Source: Eubacterium sp.
GTDB taxonomy: Bacteria; Bacillota_A; Clostridia; Lachnospirales; Lachnospiraceae
Reading direction: 5' to 3'
Length of the DNA: 16,286 nt
NCBI GenBank assembly: GCA_017475785.1
Contig: JAFVEX010000094.1
Span: 1 to 16,286, forward strand
The notes under the pieces were generated by a model. It did no database searches. It was not told the origin of the DNA and worked only from the letters and a program-made list of their open reading frames with translations. Positions 1-8,072 of this stretch are shown one piece after another. Every line of letters begins with the position of its first letter. Within the stretch, counting starts at the first letter, position 1. Both the position numbers and the translations under genes were made by a program.

Positions 1-349
1 CTCCGGCGCGGTTCGATGACGCGCGCAGCTCAGTGCCGCGTCCCGCTCCGGCATTTGCGCCACGCGCGCCGCCCGCAGCAGATCCCGCGCGCCTTTGTGA
101 GCCGGCAGGCGCACTTCCTGCCCCGGCGCGGGGATCCTTCTGCTTTTCCGCGCGTCTTGTGCGCAGAGCCTGCCCCGCAGTCCTTTCCGCGCGCGCAGAC
201 TGATCCTGCGCCGGAAGATACGATGCCTGCCTGCTCTCCGTTCCGCCGCGGCCGCCGCCTGGCAGCTGCGACCTGCTTGTTTTCAGGTGAACCTGCCCCT
301 GCTCCCCCGCAGGGTGTCCGCCTGTTCTTTTACTTTCATTCTGTCCCAT
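1..349 (-). CDS. Unrecognised basic low-complexity protein, 5' part only (runs off the window edge)
   Basis: An ATG at 349-347 opens a reading frame with no stop for 116 codons, to the left edge of the window. AGGGGAG lies 7 bases before the ATG, a good ribosome binding site, and the gene starts 37 bases after the tmcAL stop, as expected for the next gene of the operon. The visible part begins MGQNESKRTGGHPAGEQG and is rich in Gly, Ala, Arg, Gln and Ser. It has almost no large hydrophobic residues and no predicted membrane segment, so it is probably a disordered, positively charged N-terminal tail. I do not recognise the family. Such tails precede folded domains in many nucleic-acid-binding or envelope proteins, so the identifying domain may lie outside the window. 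That the frame is coding is inferred from the absence of stops, the ribosome binding site and the spacing. High GC (many GCG and CGC codons) also lowers chance stops, so certainty is moderate. Confidence 0.6.
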   Translation of the reverse strand, partial: MGQNESKRTGGHPAGEQGQVHLKTSRSQLPGGGRGGTESRQASYLPAQDQSARAERTAGQALRTRRAEKQKDPRAGAGSAPAGSQRRAGSAAGGARGANAGAGRGTELRASSNRAG

Positions 350-386
350 CTGATAACTCCCCTGTTACCGTCTTTTCCAGAACTCT

Positions 387-1685
387 CTACTTCAGCACCT
401 GCCTCTTCCAGTCAGGCAAAAACGTGTCCTTTGCCTTCCAGGCGCGAACCCGCTCATACAGCTGTGAGGCAAACAGTTCCTGCCGGTACAAATCTTCCGG
501 AATCTCCGCGAAGCGGAAATAATATGGTACCTCAGCCCTTTTTTTCAATTCTGCCAGCAGACTGCCTGCGCCGCGAAACCCGAGAACCCTGATATAAACA
601 GGATCCTGCACCCGCAGTACATCTTCCTCGCTGATTCCCAGGAGAATCCTGCACAAAATCCGGTTGATCCCGGTTCGCGTCAGATGTCTGGCTTTCACCT
701 GCTCAGCCAGATCTGTTACCGTATCAGAAGATGCTGTCATCGTCAAAATCCGGTTCGCGAGCGATTCGGTGACGCCGTGGTACTGTTGAATTGATTTTCT
801 GTCTTCCTTCAGAAGCTGATAGAATAATTGTTCAGAAAAATCATCCAGCAGGACGGGCGCGCCGCTCTGCAAAGTCATCTGCAGATGCCGGCAGGTGCTT
901 TCCGGCACAAGCCTGCGTAGTTCCGTCAGTGGCAGCACGTTGTTTTTTTCAGTCTGGCTGATTTTGTCCCGCCAGGCTTCCTCCAGAAGCTTCCGAATAG
1001 CGCCCGCAGAGGCGTACGCCCCCTCCGGCACCAGGTCATGGTGACCCGCACCCGCGCGGAGCATCGTGTGCGGCACAATCCTGCTGCCGCTTTTCCGAAG
1101 CGCAATGCAGTATTCCAGACCCAGCAGGTTATTTGGCATGGCGAGAAAATCATTCAGCAATTTTTCCTCTGCCGCTGCCGGCACGCCCGGACAGAACCCG
1201 GCATCTGCTTCCCGCAGCCCGTTCCGCCTGCGCAGTTCCCTCACCGCCGCGAGGGCGCGTGCCGCAGGATAACTGCTGCCGGCCGCCAGCGATGCCTGCA
1301 GATCCTTCCGGAAGTCTTCAGTTTCTTCGGCCAGGCACTGCGCCATCTCAAGAAACGGCTCAATTCTGCCGCATTCACTGCCGAACCAAAGCTCATCGAC
1401 AATGCCTGTCTTATCCAGAACCGCAACAGCAGCCGAGGCGAATTCGCCGGCGCTTCCGGTGGACGCCGCGCACGGCAGCTCCAGCACAAGATTTGCGCCG
1501 CCGTCGAGCGCCATCTGCGTGCGCAGATACTTATCCACAATCGCAGGCTCCCCGCGCTGCACAAAGTCGCCGCTCATCACGACGATCAGAAATTCTGCGC
1601 CGGACTGCTCCCGGACAGTCTGCAGCTGGTAAGCGTGCCCGTTGTGAAAAGGATTGTATTCTGCGATCACGGCAGCTGTTTTCAC
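387..1685 (-). CDS. tmcAL: tRNA(Met) cytidine acetate ligase (TmcAL; formerly DUF795/YlbM nucleotidyltransferase)
   Basis: This 432-residue protein belongs to the family that makes N4-acetylcytidine at the wobble C34 of elongator tRNA-Met from acetate and ATP through an acetyl-adenylate (known for the family). The N-terminus MKTAAVIAEYNPFHNGHAY is the family signature, and HNGH at residues 14-17 is the nucleotidyltransferase-type HxGH motif. The block SGDFVQRGEPAIVDKY, the LWFGSECG block and the AGAIRKLLEE segment are also typical. The length is close to the usual 390-430 residues. The start codon is GTG (1685-1683), fixed by the conserved N-terminus, with a G-rich stretch just upstream acting as ribosome binding site. 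It follows the UPF0210 gene by 75 bases and precedes the partial gene at the left edge. A tandem 11-base repeat lies just upstream of the start. Confidence 0.93.
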   Translation of the reverse strand: MKTAAVIAEYNPFHNGHAYQLQTVREQSGAEFLIVVMSGDFVQRGEPAIVDKYLRTQMALDGGANLVLELPCAASTGSAGEFASAAVAVLDKTGIVDELWFGSECGRIEPFLEMAQCLAEETEDFRKDLQASLAAGSSYPAARALAAVRELRRRNGLREADAGFCPGVPAAAEEKLLNDFLAMPNNLLGLEYCIALRKSGSRIVPHTMLRAGAGHHDLVPEGAYASAGAIRKLLEEAWRDKISQTEKNNVLPLTELRRLVPESTCRHLQMTLQSGAPVLLDDFSEQLFYQLLKEDRKSIQQYHGVTESLANRILTMTASSDTVTDLAEQVKARHLTRTGINRILCRILLGISEEDVLRVQDPVYIRVLGFRGAGSLLAELKKRAEVPYYFRFAEIPEDLYRQELFASQLYERVRAWKAKDTFLPDWKRQVLK

Positions 1686-1702
1686 CGGCCTGCCCCCCGT
1701 CA

Positions 1703-1724
1703 GTTTATAACTGGTTTGTAACTG
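1703..1724. repeat. Tandem 11-base repeat just upstream of tmcAL
   Basis: GTTTATAACTG (1703-1713) is followed directly by GTTTGTAACTG (1714-1724), two 11-base units differing at one base. The first unit is also part of a small palindrome, CAGTT-TAT-AACTG (1701-1713). They lie 18 bases before the GTG start of tmcAL in the 75-base gap after the UPF0210 gene. I see no good -35/-10 pair here, so a role as operator or leader element is only a possibility. Confidence 0.5.
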
Positions 1725-1760
1725 CTCAGTTTCTGTTTCAGTATATCCGTTGTACCGATG

Positions 1761-3125
1761 TCAGTTCTTGAAGTTATGGATCGGCGCCGGAATTCTTCCC
1801 GTGCGGCCGATAAATGCCTCACAGGAAAACTGGTTGACCGGCATGATCGGCGCAGAGCCAAGCAGCCCGCCAAACTCCAGAACATCTCCCATCTGTTTTC
1901 CGACTGCCGGGATCAGACGCACCGCGGTAGTCTTCTGATTGACCATCCCGATCGCCATTTCATCCGCGATAATCCCGGAAATCGTCGATGCGCTCGTATC
2001 TCCCGGGATGGCGATCATATCCAGCCCGACAGAGCAGACACAGGTCATCGCCTCAAGCTTTTCCAGTGTCAGCGCTCCTTTATAGACCGCATTAATCATA
2101 CCCTGATCCTCGCTGACCGGGATAAATGAGCCGGACATTCCTCCGACATAGGAAGACGCCATGACGCCTCCTTTTTTGACCTGGTCGTTCAGAAGTGCCA
2201 GCGCGGCGGTCGTGCCAGGCGCGCCGGCGGCCTCCAGACCAATCTCCTCGAGAATGTCAGCGACAGAATCTCCCACCGCGGGTGTCGGCGCCAGCGACAG
2301 GTCGATGATGCCGAAGGGCACGTTCAGCCTTCTGGAAGCTTCCTGCGCCACCAGCTGGCCGACACGCGTGACCTTGAACGCGGTCTTTTTAATTGTCTCA
2401 CAGAGCACTTCAAAGCTTTCTCCCCGGACTGAAGCGAGCGCATGCTTGACGACGCCGGGGCCAGAAACGCCGACGTTGACGACCGTATCTGCCTCTGTGA
2501 CGCCGTGAAACGCGCCGGCCATAAACGGATTGTCATCGGGCGCGTTGCAGAATACGACCAGCTTCGCGCAGCCCATGCAGTTATCATGTTTTGTCAGCTC
2601 CGCCGTCCTTTTGATCATCTCGCCCATCAGGCGCACGGCGTCCATATTGATGCCGGTTTTTGTAGAACCCAGATTAACGGAGCTGCAGACACGCTCGGTG
2701 CGTGCGAGCGCCATCGGAATAGAACGAATAAGCAGCTCGTCCGCAGGCGTCATTCCCTTGGAGACCAGCGCAGAAAAGCCGCCGAGAAAATTGACGCCAA
2801 CTTCGTGCGCGGCCAGATCCAGCGTCTGGGCAATCGATACGAAGTCCTCGGGTCTTCTGCACGCCGCGCCGCCGATCAGGGCAATCGGAGTTACAGAAAT
2901 CCGCTTGTTCACGATCGGAATTCCATATTCCCGCTCGATTTCCCCGCCGACCTGCAGAAGATTTCGCGCGCGGGTCGTGATTTTGTCGTAAATCTTGCGG
3001 TTCAGCTTATCCAGATCCGCGTCGATGCAATCCATCAGGTTAATGCCCAGCGTAATGGTGCGTACATCGAGATTTTCCTGCTCGATCATTTCATTCGTTT
3101 CATGTACTTCAAAAATATTAATCAT
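1761..3125 (-). CDS. UPF0210 / PFL-family (DUF711) protein
   Basis: A 454-residue protein of the UPF0210 family, annotated 'PFL family' because of resemblance to the pyruvate formate-lyase fold. Its biochemical role is not established. Diagnostic stretches are [20 protein letters not shown] at the N-terminus, a CMGC segment near residues 183-186, the [16 protein letters not shown] block and GVSGPGVV near residues 219-226. I chose the ATG at 3125-3123, which puts AGGAG 9 bases upstream and gives the family N-terminus. An in-frame GTG two codons earlier (3131) lies only 3 bases from the AGGAG and is less likely. The gene follows the ACT-domain gene by 22 bases; this ACT-then-UPF0210 pair is a recurrent arrangement in Firmicutes, suggesting that the small ACT protein senses a ligand for the larger one (inference). 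No frameshift or truncation was seen. Confidence 0.93.
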   Translation of the reverse strand: MINIFEVHETNEMIEQENLDVRTITLGINLMDCIDADLDKLNRKIYDKITTRARNLLQVGGEIEREYGIPIVNKRISVTPIALIGGAACRRPEDFVSIAQTLDLAAHEVGVNFLGGFSALVSKGMTPADELLIRSIPMALARTERVCSSVNLGSTKTGINMDAVRLMGEMIKRTAELTKHDNCMGCAKLVVFCNAPDDNPFMAGAFHGVTEADTVVNVGVSGPGVVKHALASVRGESFEVLCETIKKTAFKVTRVGQLVAQEASRRLNVPFGIIDLSLAPTPAVGDSVADILEEIGLEAAGAPGTTAALALLNDQVKKGGVMASSYVGGMSGSFIPVSEDQGMINAVYKGALTLEKLEAMTCVCSVGLDMIAIPGDTSASTISGIIADEMAIGMVNQKTTAVRLIPAVGKQMGDVLEFGGLLGSAPIMPVNQFSCEAFIGRTGRIPAPIHNFKN

Positions 3126-3147
3126 AGTCACACACTCCTGCGGATGC

Positions 3148-3420
3148 TCACACGCGGTGCATCATGTTGAAAATGTCCTCATGCTGACAGTGGATCGAAA
3201 CGCCGACTTCCTCTCCGATCGCGTTCAGATCCTCCGCGAGTTCTCCGACCCCCTTCGGGGAAGCGGATGTATCCGCGATCATCATCATGTGGAAAAACCC
3301 CTGGATGATGGTCTGGGAGATATCTTCAATGTTGACCTGCTGCTCCGCGAGATAAGTACACACGCGGGCAATGATTCCTACTGTGTCACGTCCTGTTACC
3401 GTAATAATTGTCTTTTTCAT
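3148..3420 (-). CDS. ACT domain-containing protein (UPF0237 family)
   Basis: This 90-residue protein is almost entirely one ACT domain, a small ligand-binding fold that usually senses amino acids. The start [20 protein letters not shown] carries the typical beta-strand followed by the G-x-D-x-x-G-I/V-x-A loop, and [15 protein letters not shown] gives the second strand-helix part; the length matches stand-alone UPF0237 proteins (about 90 residues). It has no enzyme domain of its own. AGGGGA lies 11 bases before the ATG. It is the promoter-proximal partner of the UPF0210 gene immediately downstream, so the pair is likely co-transcribed and functionally linked. A long inverted repeat (3458-3486) lies 37 bases upstream of the start and may control the pair. 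The ligand cannot be read from the sequence. Confidence 0.9.
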   Translation of the reverse strand: MKKTIITVTGRDTVGIIARVCTYLAEQQVNIEDISQTIIQGFFHMMMIADTSASPKGVGELAEDLNAIGEEVGVSIHCQHEDIFNMMHRV

Positions 3421-3457
3421 TTTGTCTGATTTCCCCTGTCCTGTCTGTGTTATTTTG

Positions 3458-3486
3458 GGAAACGCTCTGATTTAATCAGTGTTTCC
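3458..3486. repeat. 29-base imperfect palindrome between the metallo-hydrolase and ACT genes
   Basis: GGAAAC (3458-3463) and CTGATT (3467-3472) are mirrored by AATCAG (3474-3479) and GTTTCC (3481-3486), giving 12 matched pairs with a 3-versus-1-base internal asymmetry. It lies in the 104-base gap after the metallo-hydrolase gene and before the ACT gene, both on the minus strand. Neither side is followed by a T-run, so it is not a standard intrinsic terminator. It may be an operator, an mRNA-processing hairpin or an atypical terminator. Confidence 0.65.
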
Positions 3487-3524
3487 TTTGAGATGCACTG
3501 CCTGAATCCAATCGCCGCCCGGCT

Positions 3525-4322
3525 TCAGATGCTGATGAGATCACCGATTTCATCCCTGTGCGCGACGGAAATCGCGAAATCCTTCGCCTTGTACGGGTTG
3601 TCCCCCATCGTAATTTCCGAGCAGACCGTCTCAAAAGCGAGTGCCGGATAATTGTTCTCTTTTGAAAGATGCGCCAGCATGATCTGGCGGATGCCGTCGT
3701 GCAGCAGCTCGGAGAGCAGCCTTCCGGAATCTTCATTGGACAGATGCCCTCTGCTTCCGAGAATCCTGCGCTTCAGATAATACGGGTAGCGGCCCGCCTC
3801 GAGCATGTGCACATCATGATTTGCCTCGATAAACAGCACGTCGAGGTGCTGCAGGTGCCTGATCGTGTAATCATTGTACATGCCCATGTCCGTCGCGATG
3901 GCTGCCGATTTTCTGCCGCAGTTGATCCGGTAGGCCACCGGATCCGCCGCGTCGTGGGAAATGGAAAACGGCTCCACCTCCAGATCTCCGACTGTAAACG
4001 GACAATCCGCGCGCACCTCATGGTACAGCTCTTCCGGTATTTCTCCGATACCGGGACTTTTGATCACGGCCTCCCAGGTCGCGCGGGTCGCGTAGACCGG
4101 CAGCCCAAAGCGCCTCGCCAGAACCCCGAGGCCTTTGATGTGATCGGAGTGTTCATGTGAAATAAAAACAGCGCTCAGGTCTCTTCCGGTGCGTCCGATT
4201 GCGTTCAGCCCGGCCTCTACGCGCTTTCCGCTGATGCCTGCGTCGATCAGGACGCCTGTCGAGTCACTCCCCGCGAAGATACAGTTCCCGCTGCTCCCGC
4301 TCGCGATACTACATAACTCCAT
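3525..4322 (-). CDS. MBL-fold metallo-hydrolase, WalJ/YycJ-like
   Basis: A 265-residue protein with the metallo-beta-lactamase fold. The metal-binding motif SHEHSDH is at about residues 55-61, with further likely ligands at ATDMG (Asp145), EANHD (166-170) and GHLSN (192-196). Start MELCSIASGSSGN and overall length match the WalJ/YycJ group, predicted nucleases implicated in coordinating cell division and replication in Firmicutes. In bacilli the family gene usually sits with walRK, but here it follows coaE by 22 bases, so the assignment rests on sequence and not on context. AGGAG lies 13 bases before the ATG, a longer spacing than usual, which may mean weak initiation or coupling to coaE. Substrate is unproven. 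Confidence 0.88.
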   Translation of the reverse strand: MELCSIASGSSGNCIFAGSDSTGVLIDAGISGKRVEAGLNAIGRTGRDLSAVFISHEHSDHIKGLGVLARRFGLPVYATRATWEAVIKSPGIGEIPEELYHEVRADCPFTVGDLEVEPFSISHDAADPVAYRINCGRKSAAIATDMGMYNDYTIRHLQHLDVLFIEANHDVHMLEAGRYPYYLKRRILGSRGHLSNEDSGRLLSELLHDGIRQIMLAHLSKENNYPALAFETVCSEITMGDNPYKAKDFAISVAHRDEIGDLISI

Positions 4323-4344
4323 GATACTCTGTAAACTCCTTCAA

Positions 4345-4944
4345 CTAAGCTTCTTCCAGCGCCGCCATGCGTGCCTCGATCTGTGCTGTCGTGTGCGCAA
4401 AGGATCCGCTGTTGTCAATGACGACCTGGCACTTCTCCCGAAAAACATGCTCCGGCAGCTGATTGCGCATGACGGATCTGGTTTTTTCCTCTGAATAGCC
4501 GCGCCCCTCCTTCAGCCTTGCTGCCCGGACTGCCGCATCTGCATGAATATACCACATCTCGTCGCAGATCTCATTATAGTTTTCTTCTATCAGCAGAGCT
4601 GATTCCAGAAAAAAATACTTCCAGCCGCACGCGGTATTCTGCAGAATCAGCCGCTGAATCTCCAGCCGGACGGCCGGGTGAATGATGGCGTCCAGCGCGT
4701 CCCGCTGCTCCGGATCGCTGAAAATGCGGTCCGCGATCCAGGGTCTGTTCAGTGTTCCGTCCGGACACAGGCAGTCATTCCCGAAAAGCGCAGTGATTTT
4801 CCTGAAGCAGCCGGTACCCGGACGCATCAGGTCGCGTCCGACATCATCTGCCCGCACGACAGCAGCGTCGTAGTTCTTTTCAATCCAGGCGAGCACCTCG
4901 CTTTTTCCGCACCCGACGCCGCCGGTTATTCCTATGATCTTCAT
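4345..4944 (-). CDS. coaE: Dephospho-CoA kinase
   Basis: CoaE catalyses the last step of coenzyme A synthesis, ATP-dependent phosphorylation of the 3'-hydroxyl of dephospho-CoA, in the cytoplasm. The 199-residue protein begins MKIIGITGGVGCGKSEVL with the P-loop GGVGCGKS at residues 8-15. It then has RADDVGRDLM, a variant of the usual DAD-x-V-x-R substrate motif, followed by ADRIFSDPEQRDALDAIIHP and ESALLIEENY, all typical blocks. I chose the ATG at 4944, which has AGG seven bases upstream and gives the conserved N-terminus. A second in-frame ATG at 4980 would add 12 residues and overlaps the polA stop as TAATG, so coupled initiation there is possible. The gene lies directly after polA, a conserved neighbourhood in Clostridia and Bacilli. 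Confidence 0.94.
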   Translation of the reverse strand: MKIIGITGGVGCGKSEVLAWIEKNYDAAVVRADDVGRDLMRPGTGCFRKITALFGNDCLCPDGTLNRPWIADRIFSDPEQRDALDAIIHPAVRLEIQRLILQNTACGWKYFFLESALLIEENYNEICDEMWYIHADAAVRAARLKEGRGYSEEKTRSVMRNQLPEHVFREKCQVVIDNSGSFAHTTAQIEARMAALEEA

Positions 4945-4979
4945 ATGATTCCTGCCTTCAATCTCCTGAGATGACTCCA

Positions 4980-7622
4980 TTATTTCGCCTCATACCAGGA
5001 ATAGCCCGTGTGTACATCTGCGACCAGAGCGACGGCGAGATCTGCCGCGTGCACCATTTCCTCTTCCAGAAGCCTGCAGACAGCTTCCTTCTCCGCCTCC
5101 GGCGCCTCAATGAGCAGTTCGTCATGTACCTGCAGGATCAGCCTGGCCTTAAAACCGCCGTCCCGCAGTCTTCTGTGTACGCGGTTCATGGCAATTTTTA
5201 TAATATCTGCCGCGGTTCCCTGGATCGGCGAGTTCATTGCGACACGCTCTCCGAAGGAGCGCTGCATGAAATTTCCGGAGGAAAGCTCAGGGATCGGACG
5301 GCGCCTGCCAAACAGCGTCTCGGCGTAGCCTTTGTCCTTTGCGTCCGCGACAAGGCCGTCCAGAAACGCCTTGATCGCCGGATACGTCTCAAAATAATGC
5401 TCGATGTACTCTGCCGCCTCCTTGCGCCCGATGGAAAGACCCTGGCTCAGCCCGAAGGAACTGATTCCGTACACAATCCCAAAATTGACAGCTTTCGCGT
5501 TGCGCCTCTGCAGGTCTGTCACCTCGTCAAACGGAACGTGGAATACCTGGGAAGCCGTAATCCGGTGAATGTCCTTCGCCTCTCTGTACGCCGCGATCAG
5601 CTTTTCATCGCCCGACATCGCGGCCAGAACGCGCAGCTCGATCTGGGAGTAGTCAGCATCGATGTACACATTCCCCTCTTCCGGCACGAAGACCCTGCGG
5701 ATCTGCCGTCCGAGTTCCATGCGGACCGGAATGTTCTGCAAGTTCGGCTCGTTACTGCTGATCCGTCCGGTCGCTGTGATAGTCTGGTTGAAATTGGAGT
5801 GAATTCTCCCGTCTGCCGCAACGTACCCGCCCAGCGCGTCCGCATACGTGGATTTCAGCTTGGTCAGCTGGCGGTATTCCAGAATATCCGCGACCATCGG
5901 AACCTCCGGCGCCAGCTTTTCCAGCACATCCGCAGCTGTCGAGTACCCTGTTTTTGTCTTTTTTCCGCCGGGCAGCTGCATTTTTTCAAACAAAATGACG
6001 CCCAGCTGCTTCGGTGAATTGATGTTGAACTGCTCGCCCGCCGCCTCATAGATGCGCGCCTCAATCGTCTCGATCTGGCTGCCCAGCACGGCACTCAGCT
6101 CCTGCAGCTCCTCCTGGTTGATTTTCATGCCGGCGCGCTCAATATCCGCAAGCGTCCAGACGAGCGGCATCTCGACTGTGCGGAACAATTCGTCCATGCC
6201 GGTTTCTTCCAGCCGCTTTTTCAGCGGTTCTGCGGTGAGTGCCGCGGCAAGCGCCCTGTACGCCGTGTACTGCGCCGCCTTCTCCTCCGTCATCTGGCCG
6301 GCCGCGGGCAGCTTTCTGCTGCCAAACAGTTCCTCCGCGGCAGGAATTGTCAGGCCGGCGTACTCTGCCGCCAGCTGATCATACGGATAATCGGGACGCA
6401 GCGGATCCAGCAGGTATGCCGCGACCGCCACATCCATCACTGCTTCATTTTCCGGCGCATCCGCTGCCTTGAGGATTTCCTTCAGGTCAAACGCCGCCGT
6501 GCATCCCCCCGAGGATAACAACTGACGTGTCTCCGCGGCGAGATACATCCCGGAAACAAAACCGTCCAGCGGGATATAATACAATTCTGTCTGATCGCCC
6601 GGAAGCGCCAGACCCATTCCCAGAATCCTGTCTGCCGTCTGCAGAAGCGAGAGACCCTTCAGCGGCGCGCGCTCTGCCCTGCGCAGAACCTCGTCGATCC
6701 ACCCCAGATCTTTCATGATCTGCACTTCCGGAATAACATCCGTCTGCCGGTTTTCTTCATCAAACCGCGTCAGCAGATTCCGGAACTCCAGCTTCCGGAA
6801 CCAGTCGTAAGCGGCAGGCGTATAAAGCGTTCCGATCTTTGCGCTCTCTTCATCAAACTCAACTGGCGCGTCGAGCCGGATCCTTGCGAGATCCTTTGAG
6901 AGAACAGCCAGGTCAAAATGCTCACGGAACGCGTCCTGTGCCTTTTTCGGCTTAATCTCATCCACATGCGCGTACGCGCCGTCTATGGAATGGTACTGGA
7001 CAATCAGCTTTGTCGCTGTCTTGATGCCGACCCCCGGCAGTCCGGGTATGTTGTCGGAGCTGTCGCCCATCAGCGCCTTAAGATCGATAAATTCCTCCGG
7101 CGTCACTTCATACTCTGCCTTGACATCCGCGGCAAAATAATCTGAAACCTCCGTTTTTCCCCTGCTCGTCCGGGGAATCCTGATCTTGATAGAATCTGTC
7201 GCGAGCTGCAGCAGGTCACGGTCTCCTGAAAGAATCGTGACAGCCGCCCCGGCCGCCTCTCCCTTGCGGGACAGCGTTCCGAGCAGATCATCTGCCTCAT
7301 AGCCCGCCAGCGTGACGATCGGAATCTCCATCGCCGCAAGCACCTCACGGATCACGGGTACCTGTTCCCGCAGCTCCTCCGGCATGGACTTCCGCGTGCC
7401 CTTGTACGCGTCATACATCTCGTGACGGAACGTCGGCGCGTGCTCGTCAAACGCAACCATCAGAAACTGCGGCTGCTCCTCCTCGAGCACCTTAAACATG
7501 ATATTCAGAAAACCATACACAGCATTGGTGTGCAGCCCCTCCGCGTTCGTCAGAACCGGAATGCCGTAGAACGCGCGGTTCAGGATGCTGTGGCCGTCGA
7601 TTAAGAGTAGTTTTTTCTGCAT
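4980..7622 (-). CDS. polA: DNA polymerase I
   Basis: An 880-residue family A DNA polymerase that fills gaps and removes RNA primers in lagging-strand synthesis and repair. The N-terminal 5'-3' exonuclease (about 1-290) shows LLLIDGHSILNRAFYG, GYEADDLLG, GDRDLLQLA and the helix-hairpin-helix region GDSSDNIPGLPGVGIKTA. The middle region lacks the D-x-E motif of the 3'-5' proofreading site, so proofreading is probably absent, as in other Firmicutes Pol I. The polymerase domain has motif A DADYSQIELR (from about 655), motif B RRNAKAVNFGIVYG (about 706-719) and motif C QVHDE (about 831-835). I chose the ATG at 7622 because the protein then starts MQKKLLLIDGHS and AGGAAA lies upstream; the 17-codon upstream extension is not family-like. 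coaE follows directly. Confidence 0.97.
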   Translation of the reverse strand: MQKKLLLIDGHSILNRAFYGIPVLTNAEGLHTNAVYGFLNIMFKVLEEEQPQFLMVAFDEHAPTFRHEMYDAYKGTRKSMPEELREQVPVIREVLAAMEIPIVTLAGYEADDLLGTLSRKGEAAGAAVTILSGDRDLLQLATDSIKIRIPRTSRGKTEVSDYFAADVKAEYEVTPEEFIDLKALMGDSSDNIPGLPGVGIKTATKLIVQYHSIDGAYAHVDEIKPKKAQDAFREHFDLAVLSKDLARIRLDAPVEFDEESAKIGTLYTPAAYDWFRKLEFRNLLTRFDEENRQTDVIPEVQIMKDLGWIDEVLRRAERAPLKGLSLLQTADRILGMGLALPGDQTELYYIPLDGFVSGMYLAAETRQLLSSGGCTAAFDLKEILKAADAPENEAVMDVAVAAYLLDPLRPDYPYDQLAAEYAGLTIPAAEELFGSRKLPAAGQMTEEKAAQYTAYRALAAALTAEPLKKRLEETGMDELFRTVEMPLVWTLADIERAGMKINQEELQELSAVLGSQIETIEARIYEAAGEQFNINSPKQLGVILFEKMQLPGGKKTKTGYSTAADVLEKLAPEVPMVADILEYRQLTKLKSTYADALGGYVAADGRIHSNFNQTITATGRISSNEPNLQNIPVRMELGRQIRRVFVPEEGNVYIDADYSQIELRVLAAMSGDEKLIAAYREAKDIHRITASQVFHVPFDEVTDLQRRNAKAVNFGIVYGISSFGLSQGLSIGRKEAAEYIEHYFETYPAIKAFLDGLVADAKDKGYAETLFGRRRPIPELSSGNFMQRSFGERVAMNSPIQGTAADIIKIAMNRVHRRLRDGGFKARLILQVHDELLIEAPEAEKEAVCRLLEEEMVHAADLAVALVADVHTGYSWYEAK

Positions 7623-7648
7623 TGTTTTTTCCTGTCTGATGTCTTTTG

Positions 7649-7685
7649 GGATGTCCTGGGATGTCACAGCCATTCCAGGACATCC
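7649..7685. repeat. Perfect 11-base inverted repeat between the zinc-finger gene and polA
   Basis: GGATGTCCTGG (7649-7659) and CCAGGACATCC (7675-7685) are exact reverse complements separated by 15 bases. The left arm also overlaps a 10-base tandem duplication (GGGATGTC at 7648-7655 and 7658-7665). The repeat begins 6 bases past the zinc-finger gene stop and ends 26 bases before the polA start codon. On the minus strand a T-run precedes the stem and does not follow it, so it does not look like an intrinsic terminator. It may be an RNA-processing hairpin or an operator. Confidence 0.7.
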
Positions 7686-7691
7686 AAAAAA

Positions 7692-8072
7692 CTACAGCAT
7701 ACGTGTAATCTGCAATATTCCGAAGAAGTCGAGCAGCATCAGAGCCACTACGACTGCCGCGAGGGTGACGAGAACCAGGAACGCGCGGCGGGTGATTTTC
7801 TTTCGGACAAGCTCAGCGCGCTTCTCCCGGATGTCGTTCTGCATCATCTCTGTCAGGTTGTAGGAACCCGGCCCGTCGTCATCCATTTCGTCATCCAGGT
7901 AGCGGACGGTCCGGTCTACCATGAACGCTGTCTCCAGCTCCTCGTAGCACAAATGACAGGACTGCACGTGCTCCAGAAACCTCCGCAGCTCTTTTTCCTT
8001 TAAATCGTCTTCCAGATAGCGCGGAATCATCTCCGCGGCTTCCTTATGCCCGATCTGCGCTTCTTTCTTCAT
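7692..8072 (-). CDS. Anti-sigma-like zinc-finger (zf-HC2-type) single-pass membrane protein
   Basis: This 126-residue protein starts MKKEAQIGHKEAAEMIPRYL. Residues 35-42 form H-x3-C-x2-C (HVQSCHLC), the zinc-binding motif of zf-HC2 anti-sigma domains. An acidic linker (LDDEMDDDGPG, about 59-69) follows, then a basic segment (RKKITRR) and one membrane helix at about 97-120 with a 6-residue tail. The topology is probably a cytoplasmic N-terminus. Its ATG overlaps the stop of the upstream helicase as ATGA (8069-8072), so translation is coupled; a longer start at 8228 lies inside the helicase gene and is not family-like. In classic systems such a protein holds an ECF sigma factor, but no sigma gene is present in this window. 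Its role here is unknown. It could instead be a membrane-tethered regulator of something else. Confidence 0.82.
   Translation of the reverse strand: MKKEAQIGHKEAAEMIPRYLEDDLKEKELRRFLEHVQSCHLCYEELETAFMVDRTVRYLDDEMDDDGPGSYNLTEMMQNDIREKRAELVRKKITRRAFLVLVTLAAVVVALMLLDFFGILQITRML

Noticed and set aside
4971..6017. 348-codon plus-strand frame antisense to polA
   Set aside because: The minus strand here encodes the polymerase domain with motifs A, B and C. The plus frame has no family features.
7649..7685. Inverted repeat considered as the terminator of the zinc-finger gene
   Set aside because: The bases following the stem on the minus strand are CAAAAG and not a T-run, so it lacks the intrinsic terminator signature.
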